From the NCBI GenBank assembly GCA_003956705.1, contig QZCP01000104.1, positions 57,136-121,135 on the forward strand: a stretch of DNA of 64,000 nt. Direction: 5' to 3'. Below the pieces are notes generated by a model. The model saw only the letters and a program-made list of their open reading frames with translations, made no database searches and had not been told where the DNA came from. Made by a program: the position numbers and the translations under genes. This DNA is from Brevipalpus yothersi. Its lineage: Eukaryota; Arthropoda; Arachnida; Trombidiformes; Tenuipalpidae. Below are positions 24,017-36,737 of the stretch, piece after piece. Each line of letters starts with the position of its first letter. The first letter of the stretch is position 1.

Positions 24017-25458
24017 TCAGACTGTATTTTGTATCAACTAGAAACTCTGTTAAAAGGACGTATTTATTTATGTAACTGCCTTTATGGGCAATTGATTTTT
24101 GGAGAATTTTTTTACAAAAGCAGAATTTCATCCTGTTCTAAAATGAAATTTAATCCCAAAAATGACTCGAACGTGATACCAAAGCTCTTTGAATCCAATT
24201 CCACAGTGTGACGAATTCTTCGCACCAACTGCTCATGTTGGCTTTAATTCATTCTATTCTTACGATTGGAGAAATATACATGTATTAATTGCTAGATCTT
24301 ACCACTGCTTTCTAATCCTATGCAAACATTGTCAGAGATGACACCATTCAAGATCTGTAGATTGATTTTCTTCTAGTGGATTCGGCAATAGTTGTCGAAA
24401 GTAACTATAAGCTGAGTGGTCCACTCACGATTCAAATATGCAAATTCTCATTCATTAGTATATGGATATCGTTGATTTTTAGCCATCCGAGTCCATCCAT
24501 TGCCTGAGAACTACAGTCTTCATTTTCAAAGTTTGGTTTCATGACTAGTTGGTTACATAAAGCTCACCTCCGGCATATTTTATTCCATTCCAACCAACAT
24601 CCCAGGTTTTCACATTACTTAGACGATGATTGATAAGTGTGACTATCGACCAAGATATTGCTCAAACAACATTAATATAATTACAAAATTTTTCTCGAAT
24701 GATTATAATCAAGGTTAATTCGAATCATTTGGCACTCAATATCCCACTAAATAGTCATAGATGACTTTTCATGCAACACTGAGGATTACACAATGGTTTG
24801 CTTTGTTTGCATACGATATGGTTTCATCTAATAGATCAAGTTATTCCACGCCAGTTTGCACCGATGAATACTAACAAGATGGAACTAAATGATGATATGA
24901 ATGCTCATCATTTTTCTCAAGTAACCCCACAACTCATTGATTGTCATTGGGGCTGTTTGCATGGGATGAACTTCTCAGATATTTCCAAAAAAGATTTTCC
25001 AAACATCCATGAATCCAAAACAATAAGGTGAACATCAGGTCAAGGCTGAGAAGAATTTCATAAAAGATGAGGAATTCATCGAGTTGGATTAATGAATGGT
25101 GACTACATTATCGACATGATCGTTAATCTTAATCTTGATCAAGGTTTAGGATTAAGCTGAGGTATTATTCCCAAGCTATTGGATCTTTAGCCAAAAAGTT
25201 ATCAAATTACCGGTCAGAATTCATATTCTCATCACGTTCTCTCGTCAATTCTCATCTTTTTAATTGACATCCATCAGCGCAAGTCGCTTTGGTGATTAGT
25301 GAAGATCATCGACAGTCTGGGCATGTTACCTTGTGATTACTCAAGTTAACACAATTATGCCACCAAAATAGGAAAAATGGAGTCAAATCAAACAGAATAT
25401 TTCATACTTTCTGATAGAATGAGTATCATCATGGCTGAAAGTTTTTTCCATCCCAAAG
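24017..25458. other. Intergenic before the channel array
   Basis: IPO5 3' side and upstream region of channel A. A CAGCGCAAGTC element at 25274 resembles ones upstream of several other channel genes. No coding sequence that I trust. Confidence 0.4.
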
Positions 25459-26922
25459 ATGAAGTTTGCTTATTGTGTAAGATTCGCTGGTTACTGTCTA
25501 TGCATTTTGGGTAAGCGACATTCGAGATTCCATGTATTCGAAACTTATATCTTAATTTTTCTCATGCAAGGCTGTACCTATCAAGTGTGGGAAGTTATGT
25601 CCCAATATTTTTCGTTTGATACTATACTGGAATCTCATATATCTCGTCCAAAAGATTTTGTTCCACCAGCAGTCTCAATATGTTTTCCATATCTTCAACT
25701 CATCAATTATTCATTAGCATTCTCAGAATCACCCGATTTCAGGCTATTGATGGAAGCCCAATATTCGGAAAAGAATGAATCAGACAACAGTCAAGCTTGT
25801 GAGTGGTGAAGACAAAAAATTATTCTTAACAGGCCACTAATTAATTCACTTTTACGGCGCTTTTCCATTTTTCAAACAGATATACCACCGCATCTGTACA
25901 AAGGAGAAGATTTTGTTAAAAGAATAGAGAAAGCTATAAAAGAAGATTATCATTTTCGAGAGAAATTCTATGATCTTATTAACTTTCTATTCAGTATAAG
26001 AACAATAATGAATCTTTCAATCAATCTTGATTCCATTCTCGAACATTGTGTCTCTTTGGTTCCTGGAGCATATGATCTTGGTCCGTGTATTAATGTATCC
26101 AAGTTTCCAAGCTACGTTAAAGATGATCTGAAATGTTTCCAATTCTCGGTAGATCATGGTGATGGTAAAAGTTCAGAATATAATCTTCAACAATTGTATT
26201 ATTGGCAATATCCAGATGTTTTCCTTTTTCGATTCAAATTTAAAAATCTTGACCCTTCAATTTATCGGATTGTAATATATGTACATCCTAGACACCGATT
26301 GCCTGCCGGTAGAACTGATATACCATTACAGATAGATTTTCCAACCAAAAAACAAGGATATAATATAACTTTTTCTAGAACTCTCAATATTTTGCTTCCT
26401 GAACCATTCTACACAATGTGCCACAATTATACTGATAGTCGTAATCAAGAAATTGATCGATGTATCAAGGCTGAAACTTTCCATCGATTCCACAAGATAC
26501 CTCCATGGATAACATTGCCTGCCGATAGTGAACTGTCGACTGTTAGGAGAGAAAATATAACCGACGAAGAGTTCGCAAAATTTTTCAAGCCATCAAAAGA
26601 ATGTTTCGCCAAATTTTCCAAGCCTGATTGCGTTCTGGAAGAATTCAAGCCCATTCTGCTTGCCGAAAAAGAAGGTAGCTCAGATGGTTCATTCGGAATC
26701 GATGTCAACCTGCCCACATCATTGGATGTGGTCAATCAGCTCAAGCCAGCCCAATCAGGAATCGATCTATTCGTTTATATCGTTTCTGTGCTTGGATTTT
26801 GGTTTGGTATTTACGTTGCTGGTGTATTCAGAGTGGACCATACTGTCAAAAAATTTCTCTCTTCACGTCATAGAGAAAGGCTTTCAGTCTCTCAGCAACC
26901 GTTTTTCACCAAAAAGTTCTGA
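25459..26922 (+). CDS. DEG/ENaC-like channel A
   Basis: Three exons, 25459-25510, 25571-25798 and 25880-26922 (440 aa). The only array member with a second intron (25799-25879, phase 1). It must be spliced, because reading through meets TGA at once, and the next exon restores the family alignment. Family marks in order: first membrane segment split by the exon 1 junction, 'PPAVSICFPYLQLINYSLAF', 'VKDDLKCFQF', 'YWQYPDVFLFRFKF', 'GRTDIPLQIDFPT', 'DSRNQEIDRC', 'KPDCVLEEF' and 'VSVLGFWFGIYVAGVF' as second membrane segment. Paired cysteines between two helices, 'P-x-VSIC' after the first and the glycine-rich second helix identify degenerin/ENaC trimeric cation channels. The filter reads G-I-Y instead of G-x-S. 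It belongs with H-M rather than with its neighbour B. An in-frame TGA 36 nt upstream fixes the start. Confidence 0.85.
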
Positions 26923-28200
26923 ATCACTTCACATATCCATGTGAAAATGTATAATGATATCAAAGTTCTAACTTTAAAAAGTTGAAATTTGCACTATTGA
27001 CCAATGCTTCTGAACTTATCGAATTTGAGAGAGATTTTTATTGTAATCATTGTGATAAAGTTTTCAGGAAATAGTTTTTAAAACTTATAAAACTTATTTT
27101 AGTTAGATTCTTGCCATCTTCTTCTAGTTATTTGCTGGAATGTCTCAGATTTTTGAGAAATTTTCCTGAAACAAAACATTCATTGTCACACAGAAAGATA
27201 CAGTTACAGACAAGTACTCATAACTGAACTGGTATTGATAAGTACAAGTTAATCGATGAATTGTTTTGATGTGCCAAGAGTTCGAAGTTATAGAGGAATT
27301 CTGGATAGTACATCTACATGTTTTGTCGATTAGATTAGATTATTCGTGACTTAACAAGCCCTATTGTTGTACATTCGAGACCATTTTTATCGATGAACCC
27401 TTTATGTGAGCAAAAAGTTAGAATGACGTAACTGGAGCGTGAAATTGTGAGAATAATATCGAAATGAAAAAGGATAAACTAACTGATAAGCTAGCTACTC
27501 GAACAGCATTCCTATACAGCTTTACTACTGTAACCTCTCTTATCATATCAATTTTCGGTGTCTGTGATCAATGTTCTGAGTAATATTTTTCAAACATTCC
27601 ATCAACGATCACTATCTACATGTTCAACGCATGTTGTAACGCTCAACTCTTGTCTTCACCAATCAATCCAATTGGAATGCGATGCACAACCTTTTCAAAT
27701 CATCATGAGTTAGACAATTTGTCCAAGGTATTTGATGAATTATTTCCATTTAGCGGTTCAACGAGTCAGACTGGTTGTATTGATGGAAGTAGATTTTCTG
27801 CAGAGTTATATTTGAAAAGTAAAGAAAGAATAAATCCACATAGAAACGAGATGTAAATGAATATGAATATGAATTACTGTTGCTTGGTGTGCATTATGGA
27901 ATAATAATCAGCGGTGAATATTGGTCCATCATTTGATGATCATTTCACCTGTTAGCAAGTTCAATTGATATGAAGTCAGTTTTACGCATTATCTACTTTT
28001 CGGTTAAACTTGTCCTTTTGATTCCAATTGAATCTCAAATGATCTTATACTGATTGTGAATAATTAAAATTTTTGCTTTCTTATGCTAAATATTCTTCTG
28101 AATCATCCACTCACCAATTAAATTCAATGAGAAATGCTCTCCATGTACTGATATCAAGTCGATAGTGACCAACTCTTCTCATGTGAATCATCAAGTTATC
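26923..28200. other. Intergenic, no gene seen
   Basis: A 78-codon frame at 27620-27856 has no recognisable motif and no splice partner. Otherwise AT-rich unique sequence. Confidence 0.4.
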
Positions 28201-29052
28201 ATGTTTATCTGTTGCTCAGTTTACCCCAAAGTTTATTATATTCTTCTTTTTCTGATTCTATTGTGTCTCAATAAATGCTATATGATCATTATAAATGTTA
28301 ATCGCTCAATTTTGGAAGAAATTGATATTAATCATCACCGAAATTCAATTGAATTGACATGTAACACAAACACTGATCAGAATATAGCTTGGCTTCGAAG
28401 TACTTATGGTAACGATATTGATTATCACCGGAGAATCGAAATACTTGGCGTCAAAAGGTATAAAATAGTGCGCAACAATACTTTGATCATCGAAAAACCA
28501 ACACGAGAAGTTGATGAAGCTGATTTTGTTTGCATAATTGGATTTGATATTGGAACTTTTCGGATAAGAGGAAGACCGGAAATCAAAGCGCTAAAACCTA
28601 TCAATTATTCTAGTGATGTCAATTCATTCAAAGCTTTTGAGAAAGAAAATGTCACAATAATGTGTGAAGTTCCTTTGGGACACAATTTCAAAGACGATGA
28701 GGTAATATTCAAATGGTATAAACAATCGGATGATGGCGTTGAAACATTAATTGACAATACAAGCTTGACATTTGATAGAACTCATGATGGACGAACGTAT
28801 GGAGAAGCCAAGTTCTATCCTACAAGATCTTTTCTTCACCTCAAAGATATTCAGCATACCGATCGAGCTCTGTACATTTGTGAGGCAATTAACGGTAAAT
28901 TTAAGGCCAACAGAACAATTCGCTTACGAGTTGGAAATTACAGAGCCACAATTTATCCATTTTTAGGTATTTGTGGAGAGATTTTGATTTTGTTCATTAT
29001 CAATCTACTGAATAGTAGGGGAGTACAGCCACCCTTGCCTATACTGAATTGA
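28201..29052 (+). CDS. Basigin/CD147-like two-Ig-domain membrane protein, intronless
   Basis: A single 283-residue frame. A hydrophobic N-terminus (residues 11-31) is a likely signal peptide. Ig domain 1 has Cys54 and Cys111 with 'IAWLRS' tryptophan and 'DEADFVC'. Ig domain 2 has Cys155 and Cys227 with 'IFKWYK' and 'DRALYICEA'. The C-terminal helix 'YPFLGICGEILILFIINLL' carries a buried Glu260, which is the basigin/neuroplastin hallmark (PFLGIxxE) used in pairing with monocarboxylate transporters. The basic cytoplasmic tail typical of basigin is nearly absent ('NSRGVQPPLPILN'). Several N-glycosylation sites are visible. The frame is open to a GTG at 28165, but the first ATG is 28201. The absence of introns in a normally split family suggests a retrocopy. 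Confidence 0.75.
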   Translation: MFICCSVYPKVYYILLFLILLCLNKCYMIIINVNRSILEEIDINHHRNSIELTCNTNTDQNIAWLRSTYGNDIDYHRRIEILGVKRYKIVRNNTLIIEKPTREVDEADFVCIIGFDIGTFRIRGRPEIKALKPINYSSDVNSFKAFEKENVTIMCEVPLGHNFKDDEVIFKWYKQSDDGVETLIDNTSLTFDRTHDGRTYGEAKFYPTRSFLHLKDIQHTDRALYICEAINGKFKANRTIRLRVGNYRATIYPFLGICGEILILFIINLLNSRGVQPPLPILN

Positions 29053-29786
29053 TCTCACCACTTTGGAATATATCATGCAGTTGATTACGGTAGGATGGGT
29101 TTGGTAGCCGTATTGTCATTGTTAGTTATCGGACTCATCCTATTGCAATTTACTGTACACATGATCATCAAATTCCTTGATTTTTGAGCAATAAAACATT
29201 TAAGTTTTATCAAATTGAGATAAATAATCTATATACTTTAATCAACTTCCAGTTGGACTTAGGTGCTTATGATAACTGAACTCGAGTCAAGAGAAGAAAA
29301 TTTCTCTCTTCTTGACTTCCTAACTTCTAAAAGATTTGATGGAAAGCAATCCAACTCCCACAAAGTAGTGAGAGTTCCTCCAGAAATCTGGATCGAAAAA
29401 TAAAACAATTTTGATAACGGTAACAATCATCTTCGAATCAAAAGAACGTATTATAAAATCATTTTCAGCCTAGACGCAAGGGAATGGTCAATAAAGTATG
29501 CACTACCTGACCATCTGTACCAAAACTAACTGATAAGTTGAATTGAGCTCAATGAGAACTTATAGGACATTTTGTTATAGTCTAAAGAGAATGGAGAAAT
29601 TATGCAACTGTTCCAATCCAGTGCACCTAGATTGGATGAGTGTATGTTTCATGTTAGGAAACCAAAGCATATCCTTCAATCAATATGATATAAGCGCAAG
29701 TGCTCATTTGACATGGGAATCATTTATCATTGAGAAGGCTGTTGGATCCAGTTTAGTTGATGTGGTTTTCAAGTTCAGTGTCAAGG
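29053..29786. other. Upstream region of channel B
   Basis: Contains AAGCGCAAGTGC at 29692, about 95 bp before the channel B start. An 87-codon frame at 29543-29806 overlaps the true exon in another frame and is not supported. Confidence 0.4.
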
Positions 29787-31232
29787 ATGATTTTATCCTT
29801 TTTTGAGCGACATTCTTCACCATCAACAGATTCTGATGTCTCAACAGAATCTTATATCAGTGAGAAAGTTAGAAGGGCTATGGGAATGAAACTTGTTGGA
29901 TATTGCTTATGCATAATAGGTAAGATTAATATATTCCTAAACTTAGCTTGAAACTGGTCGAAAACATTCTGATGAGAATTTTCTCTTTGAGGTTGTTCAT
30001 ATCAAGTATATGAAATTATATCACGATTTCTTCGATATGAAACAATTACTGAGTCTAAAACCCAGAGACCCACAGAATTGGTGCCCCCAGCAGTTTCAAT
30101 CTGTTTCCCATATCACCAGCTTATCAATTATTCCTTAGCTCTATTGACTCTACCCAAATTTCGAGACCTGGTTAATTCTAACGGAATAGGTGGTGATAAT
30201 GACACAGAGCTTGTTAGTGGTATTGAGAAATCTCTCAAACAGAATGGTTCCTTCAAAGATGAATTTTTCCATTCCATACATGAAGAATACACAATACCGG
30301 AAATAATGAGCGTTCTGCTAAGGCTTGATCACATGTTGGACGAATGTCGCACTCTTTTACCAGGACAATATTCTATCACAAATTGCTCCAGTCTCACACC
30401 ACTTCAAAAGTATGTTAAAGATGATCTGAAATGCTATCAATTCGGTGAACATCCAGTCTACAGTACAAAGTTCAATTACGACCTACAAAAGCTCATCCTC
30501 TGGCAATATCCGGACACATTCCTTTTTCGCTTCAAATTTGTTAACATTGATCCATCACTCCAACGCCTAGTAATATACATTCATCCTCGAGAGCGAAGAC
30601 CTTGCGGTCGAACTGATGTAGCATTGCAGATAGATTTCCCAACACGTAAAAAAGAATATTACGTTGGATACTCTCGATCTCTCACCAAACTTTTGCAAGA
30701 GCCTTACAAGCCAAGTTGTCATGCATATTCCGATAGCCGTAATCAGATGATTGATTTGTGTGTAAGAGAGAAGATGAAAAAAGATTCAAATAGAGTTCCT
30801 CCTTGGCTTACTTTGAGATCGAATGTCGCTGTGAAAACCTTCTTCAAATCAAATATTACGCAAGCAGAATCGGATGCATTATTTGAGCTGAACAAAATGT
30901 GCTATCAGGTATGGCCCAAGCCTGACTGTAAACTGGAAGAATTTACTCCATGGATGGAAAGATGGGAGGAAGGAAACGGAAACATATCCATCAAGATTGA
31001 TGTCAATTTGCCAACTGCGTTGGAGACCATAAATGAACTGAAACCTTTCCGTCAACTGATTGATATTTTTGTTGATGTTGGCTCTGTGCTCGGATTTTGG
31101 TTTGGCGTTTATGCTGCTGGTATATTCAGGGTGCAGCATATTATCAAGAAAAATCTGCATCCACATCCAAAAGTTGAGTATATTCAGCGTGAGCGTCGAA
31201 TCAGTGATATCAAATATGATTTGAAATATTAA
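29787..31232 (+). CDS. DEG/ENaC-like channel B
   Basis: Two exons, 29787-29919 and 29992-31232 (457 aa). The start is chosen because 'MILSFFERHSS' matches channel D's 'MILSMIKKSFK'; an in-frame ATG at 29760 would add nine residues. This gives a Ser-rich cytosolic N-terminus of about 30 residues, long for the array. Subfamily 1 marks: 'PPAVSICFPYHQLINYSLALL', 'HEEYTIPEIMSVLLRLDHML', 'CSSLTPLQKYVKDDLKCYQF', 'ILWQYPDTFLFRFKF' and 'DSRNQMIDLC'. The second helix is 'VGSVLGFWFGVYAAGIF' (filter G-V-Y). Short basic tail. The 72-nt intron splits the first membrane segment after 'CLCII'. Confidence 0.87.
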
Positions 31233-31804
31233 TTAGCTTCCAAAAATTCGATTATTCTTCTAGCTAACAACCCAAACATTCTGATCGAGATCAACCAACT
31301 ATTTGAAATATTCTTTTTCTGTCTATTCTGAGAATTCTAAAAATGGCTGTAGACAACGTTATCCTATCAAGACAAATAGCTTTTTCGAATAAAATAAAAT
31401 GTACATCCGGTGACCTCTTGACCATTTCTAGAATTCTCTTATAATGGGTAGACAAATGATACTGTCAGAGAATCTCATAAAAATTCGATTATGATCCATA
31501 ACTGATTGAGTATTCAGTTCACATACATGTTCTTACAGTCTCTGTATCAAATGTCCACCATCAGCGCAAGTCAAATCACATTCAAATAAAAATCAACTCT
31601 CAATCATCGAATTACTTTATTGTAATAAAGTCTCATTTAAAAATTAGCTTTATACGTTATCGAAATATTGTCTTTTCCCAGCTTCTTCTGAAGTGTGGAA
31701 TACTTCTAACTAGCCAATTACGATGCTTATCAATTTTTCCAAGCAAATCATCGAATTTTCTGTCAGAATGAGCAAAGTTTTTCTGTAAAAAGTTCCAATT
31801 TATT
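31233..31804. other. Spacer between channels B and C
   Basis: AT-rich; contains CAGCGCAAGTCAA at 31562, about 240 bp upstream of channel C. Nothing else seen. Confidence 0.4.
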
Positions 31805-33260
31805 ATGCCTCTTAGATTTTTTGGCTACTTTTTGTGTGTCATAGGTAAGATTGACGAATTAACTTTAATGAATAACTAAAGTTTGATCATTTCATCTTAA
31901 AGGATGCTCCACACACGTGTACATGATCATATACCGATTCTTTTCATGGAACACTTACTTTCACACTGTAAGAATGAGACCCACCATGTTTGTACCTCCA
32001 GCAGTGTCTATTTGCTTTCCCTACCATCAACTGATGAACTATTCCCTAGCATTAACAGAACTGCCAAAATTTCGAGATCTAATCGATTTGAGTGGAATAA
32101 TAGCTGGGAATGATACACAGCTTGTGGCCAATTTAGAAAAAGGGCTCAAGAATGATTCTTTTAGAGATGAATTTTATCACTCTCTACACGAAGAATACAC
32201 AATCCCAGAGATGATAGGTGTACTAATAAAATTGGAATATTTTTTGGATGAATGTCGTACACTCATTCCTGGTGAATATTCATTTGGCAATTGCTCGGCA
32301 ATTACACCATTCCATAAATATGTTAAAGACGCTATGATATGCTATCAATTCAATGTGGATCCAATTGGTGGTGAAGATTCGGTATACGATGCTGTTAAAT
32401 TCATCACTTGGCACCATGGAAATGCATTTCTTTTTCGATTTAAATTCGTTCATTTGGACCCATCACTCAAACGGTTGCTAATTTTTGTTCACCCTCGAAA
32501 GAGGAGACCTTATGGTCGAACTGATAATCCTGTTGAAATTCTTCTTCCAGCCACCAGGAAGGAATACATTCTTTCTTATGCTCGATATTTTACCCATCTG
32601 TTGCCTAATCCATATAAACCGGGTTGTCATGATTATAGTAATGCAGGTAGTCGAAATCAAGAGATTGAAAGTTGCGTTAGGCATGGGGTCAAAGATACAT
32701 CCGGAAAAGTTCCAACCTGGTTAACCGTAAGATCAGATATTCCGGTGAAAGTTTTACATCAGTCAAGCATAGCAAAACAAGAGTATGAGGCACTCTTTGA
32801 GTTGGTAAAGAAATGCTTTGACATTCATTCCAAGCCCGATTGTCGGAAAGAGGAATACATGCCCTGGTTAGAGAGGTGGAAAGATGGTAATGGAAGTGTA
32901 GAGATCAAAGTGAATCTTCCGACCTCCCCTGAGCTCATTAACATTCAGAAACCTGTAAGATCTTATGTTGATCTCTTTGTTGATATCAATTCATTGTTGG
33001 GTATCTGGTTTGGTGTCTATGTTGCGGCCATTTTTAGACTTCGTCATATGGCCAAGAAATTTTTGCACACACATGTAGAAGCTTTGTTCTTACAGCACAA
33101 ATTCCAAGCTGATGACACTAAGTTATTTGAATCTCGACATTATTCAATGAGAGAAGGTGTTAAGATGGATAATGCTGGCCTCCATATCCATGACATATAT
33201 CCATACAAGTTGCTCGATCAAGATAAAAATGCGAAAATTGTAAAACAGTTGCATCAATGA
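31805..33260 (+). CDS. DEG/ENaC-like channel C
   Basis: Two exons, 31805-31844 and 31903-33260 (465 aa). Exon 1 encodes only 'MPLRFFGYFLCVI'. An in-frame stop lies 36 nt upstream, so there is essentially no cytosolic N-terminus. 'YVKDAMICYQF' replaces the usual VKDDLKC(F/Y)QF. 'NAGSRNQEIESC' carries a small insertion, and 'SKPDCRKEEY' is retained. The second helix 'INSLLGIWFGVYVAAIF' has filter G-V-Y and is followed by an unusually long tail of about 75 residues rich in His and charged residues, absent from B and D. Subfamily 1. Confidence 0.85.
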
Positions 33261-35252
33261 AGAAATGAGGATTGCAGATTGCTTGAATGATAATCCATCG
33301 GGATCAAAGTGTGTCCGATGGTCAAGGTTTTTGTGTCTCATTCCTTGGAAGTCATGTTAAACTCTTCTTCGTGCATTATAATTTGCAATAAAAATTTTCG
33401 ATTCAACCGGAAACCATGATACTTCTGGAAAAGAGAGAGAGAAAAAATTTTTGCCTACATTGACTGGAGCTGATCTATCTTCTACATCTGTCTTAGGAGC
33501 TCTATTATCAAGCTCTCCACTTGTGTACCCAAGATTAACATTATCAGATGGCATTCCGATTTGAGAACCATCATGAATGTTGTGCTCATATAATGGTATT
33601 GCTTTCGTCTATTTTCAATGGTGATAATGCCAAAAGATCAGATCAGCTTTGCTAGACAATTATTCTTGTTCATATTGAATAACTTATTTGTCAATGATCA
33701 TCTCATCATGGAGCTGATAATCTAAACCTCTTTCCATTTCGAATCTTTTCTTTCTGCTCATTGTTCTCACTGAAAACTTTGAAAACGGTTCAAGAGAGAC
33801 CTTGTAACACGGATCAGTGATTTCTCATATTTTTTACAAACTCACTGTGAAATCATCGATCAGAAATATGGCTCAACTTGCTCCATCATTCTGATGCATT
33901 TGAGATTTTTTATTTCAAGTGGTTTCTATTCAACCCTTTCTCTATCACGGTTCACTGTATATCTCAATTATCACTGTTACTTTGAGCCTCTTTCATTTGC
34001 GGATGATGATGGCAAAACTATCGGTGAAAAGATAGAGAGAAAATGCTCAGTAGGAAGTGGAATGGAATGAAAAGAATGAAAATGGATGAGTAGATATATC
34101 TCGAAGGATTTTGTGAGCTCGACAAAATTATTTCCAGTATTCGATATATATGCTTACCTAGGTCAACATTTGAATTTTGAGAAGAAAAAGCGGAAGAAAA
34201 AGAGACAGAGGAGAGAGAAAGTCAAATTCAGTGCCTCAGAATATCTGAAAAGTAAAATTGTTTCACTTCACTCTCTCATTGAGTGAGATTTCTTCTTTTT
34301 AATTTATTTTTTTGTTTACTGCGAGAATTGAATGTACATCTCTCACTGTAGCCCTCGATGGCACATTATTCCACTGACACGCTCCAAAAAATTCGATCGA
34401 GTAGAGAGAAGCTTGACACAGGGCGAGGGGAGAGATAAAAAGACAGAGACAAGATTTAGAGGAATCCTCATATCAGAGATAGAGATAGAGGAAAAGAAAG
34501 GGAGAGCAAAATTTCTTCTTTTTGGTAGAACTCGAAGAATTTTGGGAAAATTCATCACTACTCACATGTCTAAGATTTCTCTCTGAAAATAACAAGGGAT
34601 CATAATGAAACGAATGATGCTCACATTATTTTCCTCTCTCTCTTCTCTATTCTGTATGGTAAGGGCAGTAAACAGAATTTTCCAGATTTCATCTTTCTCT
34701 ACGAAGATTTATTTCTCTGAAAGATGTATTTGAAAAGATAGCCTTTCAAATTTGCATTCTATAACTTCCCTTGACGTAAGAATCCCAATAACCAACCTGA
34801 TCAGGCTCCGTTCTGGTTTAACTCAGTTGATATTCGCCTCCCTTCTATTCCACCAATCAAGCACCAAGGTACAGAAATATGGTTTTCAAAGCATGGTCTG
34901 TAATTTTTAAGGACCAGAAGTGGAAACATACCTTATGAAGGACTCGTAAAGTAGATCAAATATGCTCCAAGTATTACTTTTATTTTCCACGCTTTCAAAA
35001 AGTCATATAATCCAACAGATACATTCAATAGTATTCTCTCTAAGCGATTAAGAATTCGAGTCATGTGAGGATTTGACAGCACCTTTTTTCTAGGGAATAA
35101 ACCCTAATAGTGGCCACGAGATTGGCCAAATCAAGCATTGGTCGGAGTCTGCTTTGAGTCCATTGATTCAAATTGTTACGTTTCAGATCATAAAATAATG
35201 TTAACTGATGGCCCTATCCTCTTCGGATCATAGATATCAGTAGAACATATAT
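33261..35252. other. Intergenic, purine-rich stretches, no firm gene
   Basis: A 65-codon minus-strand frame (33554-33357) has no recognisable motif and contains a strong acceptor-like TTTTCCAG, so a small spliced minus-strand gene is possible but unsupported. The 34170-34500 stretch is rich in GA runs. The right end borders the TIR element. Confidence 0.4.
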
Positions 35253-35467
35253 TGTACAGGGAGGGAAGCACTGTTGCCTTCCCCTTGTATTGCTTCCCCC
35301 CATGTGGGTGGGGCTTAGGATTTTGGCGGTTTTCTTTGATTTTGAAGGGGTTTTAGTGGTCAGAGAGGGGTGAAGATTAGTTCTATGGAATGCAGAGGAG
35401 ATTCTGAACAGAAAAGAATTTTATTTTCAAGGTCACGGTCGAGAAAATTTTCGCGCCTGCGACGGGC
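35253..35467 (+). repeat. Left long terminal inverted repeat
   Basis: Pairs with 36738-36970. The outer 150 bp are better conserved than the inner part, where CGCGCCTGCGACGGGC aligns with the right copy's GCGCATGCGGTGGGC. Confidence 0.8.
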
Positions 35468-35696
35468 AAAAAATTTTTCATCGGCGCTCACTTCGTGAGC
35501 TGGTTTGAATTGGTGGCCGCATTGAGCAAGACTTCCTATTCAACAAGAGGGTATATCTGACAAACAACCAATAACATTACACAAATGAATTCTTTATATA
35601 TTATACGGATAACATAGTATAATTAAAATAATTAGTATGAATAATTAATACCCAAACCATAATCAGCGCTTCGCGCGTCTTAATCCAGCAAGACAA

Positions 35697-35830
35697 CCAA
35701 TCAGAGAACAGCAGTGAACATATCCGCTTCCGCTCCAGTATCAGCCAATTAGAGCAAAGACGACCGGACGATACGAGGACTCATTACTCACCATAAAAAG
35801 CCGAAACAGAGACGGTTAATTCATTCGGTT
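35697..35830 (+). promoter_or_regulatory. RNA polymerase II promoter inside the TIR element
   Basis: CCAAT at 35697-35701 and 35745-35749, TATA-like CATAAAAAG at 35792-35800, and an initiator-like TCATTCGG at 35821, about 27 nt downstream of the TATA. The spacing is that of a classical core promoter, and the ORF starts about 105 nt further on. Confidence 0.55.
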
Positions 35831-35926
35831 TGTATCCGTCTCATATGAATATTGAATTTGTATTTATATAGTGTTCTTTTTATTTATTTTCTTGAGTATT
35901 CTCTACTATACATATCCACAATCATC

Positions 35927-36622
35927 ATGACTGATATTAGTTTAGATAATTCTCTAGTTGAGTTCTTATTAACTGTGCCAGTTGAACCAATTGAGCCATC
36001 ATTAGAAGATATCGATATTGATCCACGAAACCCTCAACTCGTTGACCTGCAGAACAATATAGCTGATTGCCTGGAAATATTGGATGATGTTGCTGGACCA
36101 AATTATTTAGATTCAGACAACAACACACATCTCCCTGATATACCATGGCCGGCTATAACAATCGATGAAGAGGACAGTTTGGATCGAATTCTTGGGGATG
36201 TTGTTGTTGGTAGAAGTGATGGTAATCGTGATAGTGGTAGTGCTGCTAGTGAAGCTGGTGATGGTGGTGAGCCCGGAAGAAATGATTGGTGTTGGCGATC
36301 GAATTGTTCCTGTGGCTACCACATTGATTTGTCTGGTACCGGAAGCCCGCTCTCCATGCTTTTCCAAGGAGGTAGCTTGTGGCTAACTTTTATAGATGAT
36401 GATAATTTCCGGTGTTCAACACCAACACACGGAATAGATCAACATAACTCGAAGAACACCTTGAGTTACTTTGTGGTTTCACCAAGAACAATAGAATTCT
36501 TTGTAAACTTAGCCTTTTCGATCAAAATATACGAGGAGAAATGTTTTCTACTTGAACTGACTTCGATGATGCACACAAACAAACCGCCCACGAAAGTGAA
36601 AAAAAACAAACACACAGAGTGA
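35927..36622 (+). CDS. Unrecognised acidic protein encoded in the TIR element
   Basis: 231 codons from the first ATG ('MTDISLDNSLVEFLL'); the frame is open further upstream without another ATG. Residues 1-90 are strongly acidic (Asp/Glu/Leu), then comes a Ser/Gly/Asp linker, a Cys/Trp cluster 'NDWCWRSNCSCGYHIDLSG', a compact-looking 'GGSLWLTFIDDDNFRC' region, and a basic Lys-rich C-terminus ending just before the right repeat. No helix-turn-helix, DDE or nuclease motif is visible. The intact frame in a sequence rich in stop codons suggests recent activity or selection. Product unknown. Confidence 0.55.
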   Translation: MTDISLDNSLVEFLLTVPVEPIEPSLEDIDIDPRNPQLVDLQNNIADCLEILDDVAGPNYLDSDNNTHLPDIPWPAITIDEEDSLDRILGDVVVGRSDGNRDSGSAASEAGDGGEPGRNDWCWRSNCSCGYHIDLSGTGSPLSMLFQGGSLWLTFIDDDNFRCSTPTHGIDQHNSKNTLSYFVVSPRTIEFFVNLAFSIKIYEEKCFLLELTSMMHTNKPPTKVKKNKHTE

Positions 36623-36737
36623 GCTATCTGCACACGCATGGTTAGACGCTTTTTTCCTTCCCATTCGCTGAGAGATAACCACATACCCCGCCTCCACACA
36701 TGTGTAGTAGACCGGAAACACCCCCCCCCGGAGACAT

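Noticed and set aside
28165..28200. Basigin-like gene starting at 28165
   Set aside because: The codon there is GTG. The first ATG is 28201 and gives a sensible signal peptide.
29760..29786. Channel B start at ATG 29760
   Set aside because: Possible, but the downstream ATG at 29787 aligns with channel D's MILS start, whose upstream is closed by a stop.
33357..33554. 65-codon minus-strand ORF with an internal acceptor-like site
   Set aside because: No recognisable motif, no convincing upstream exon. Left as unresolved.
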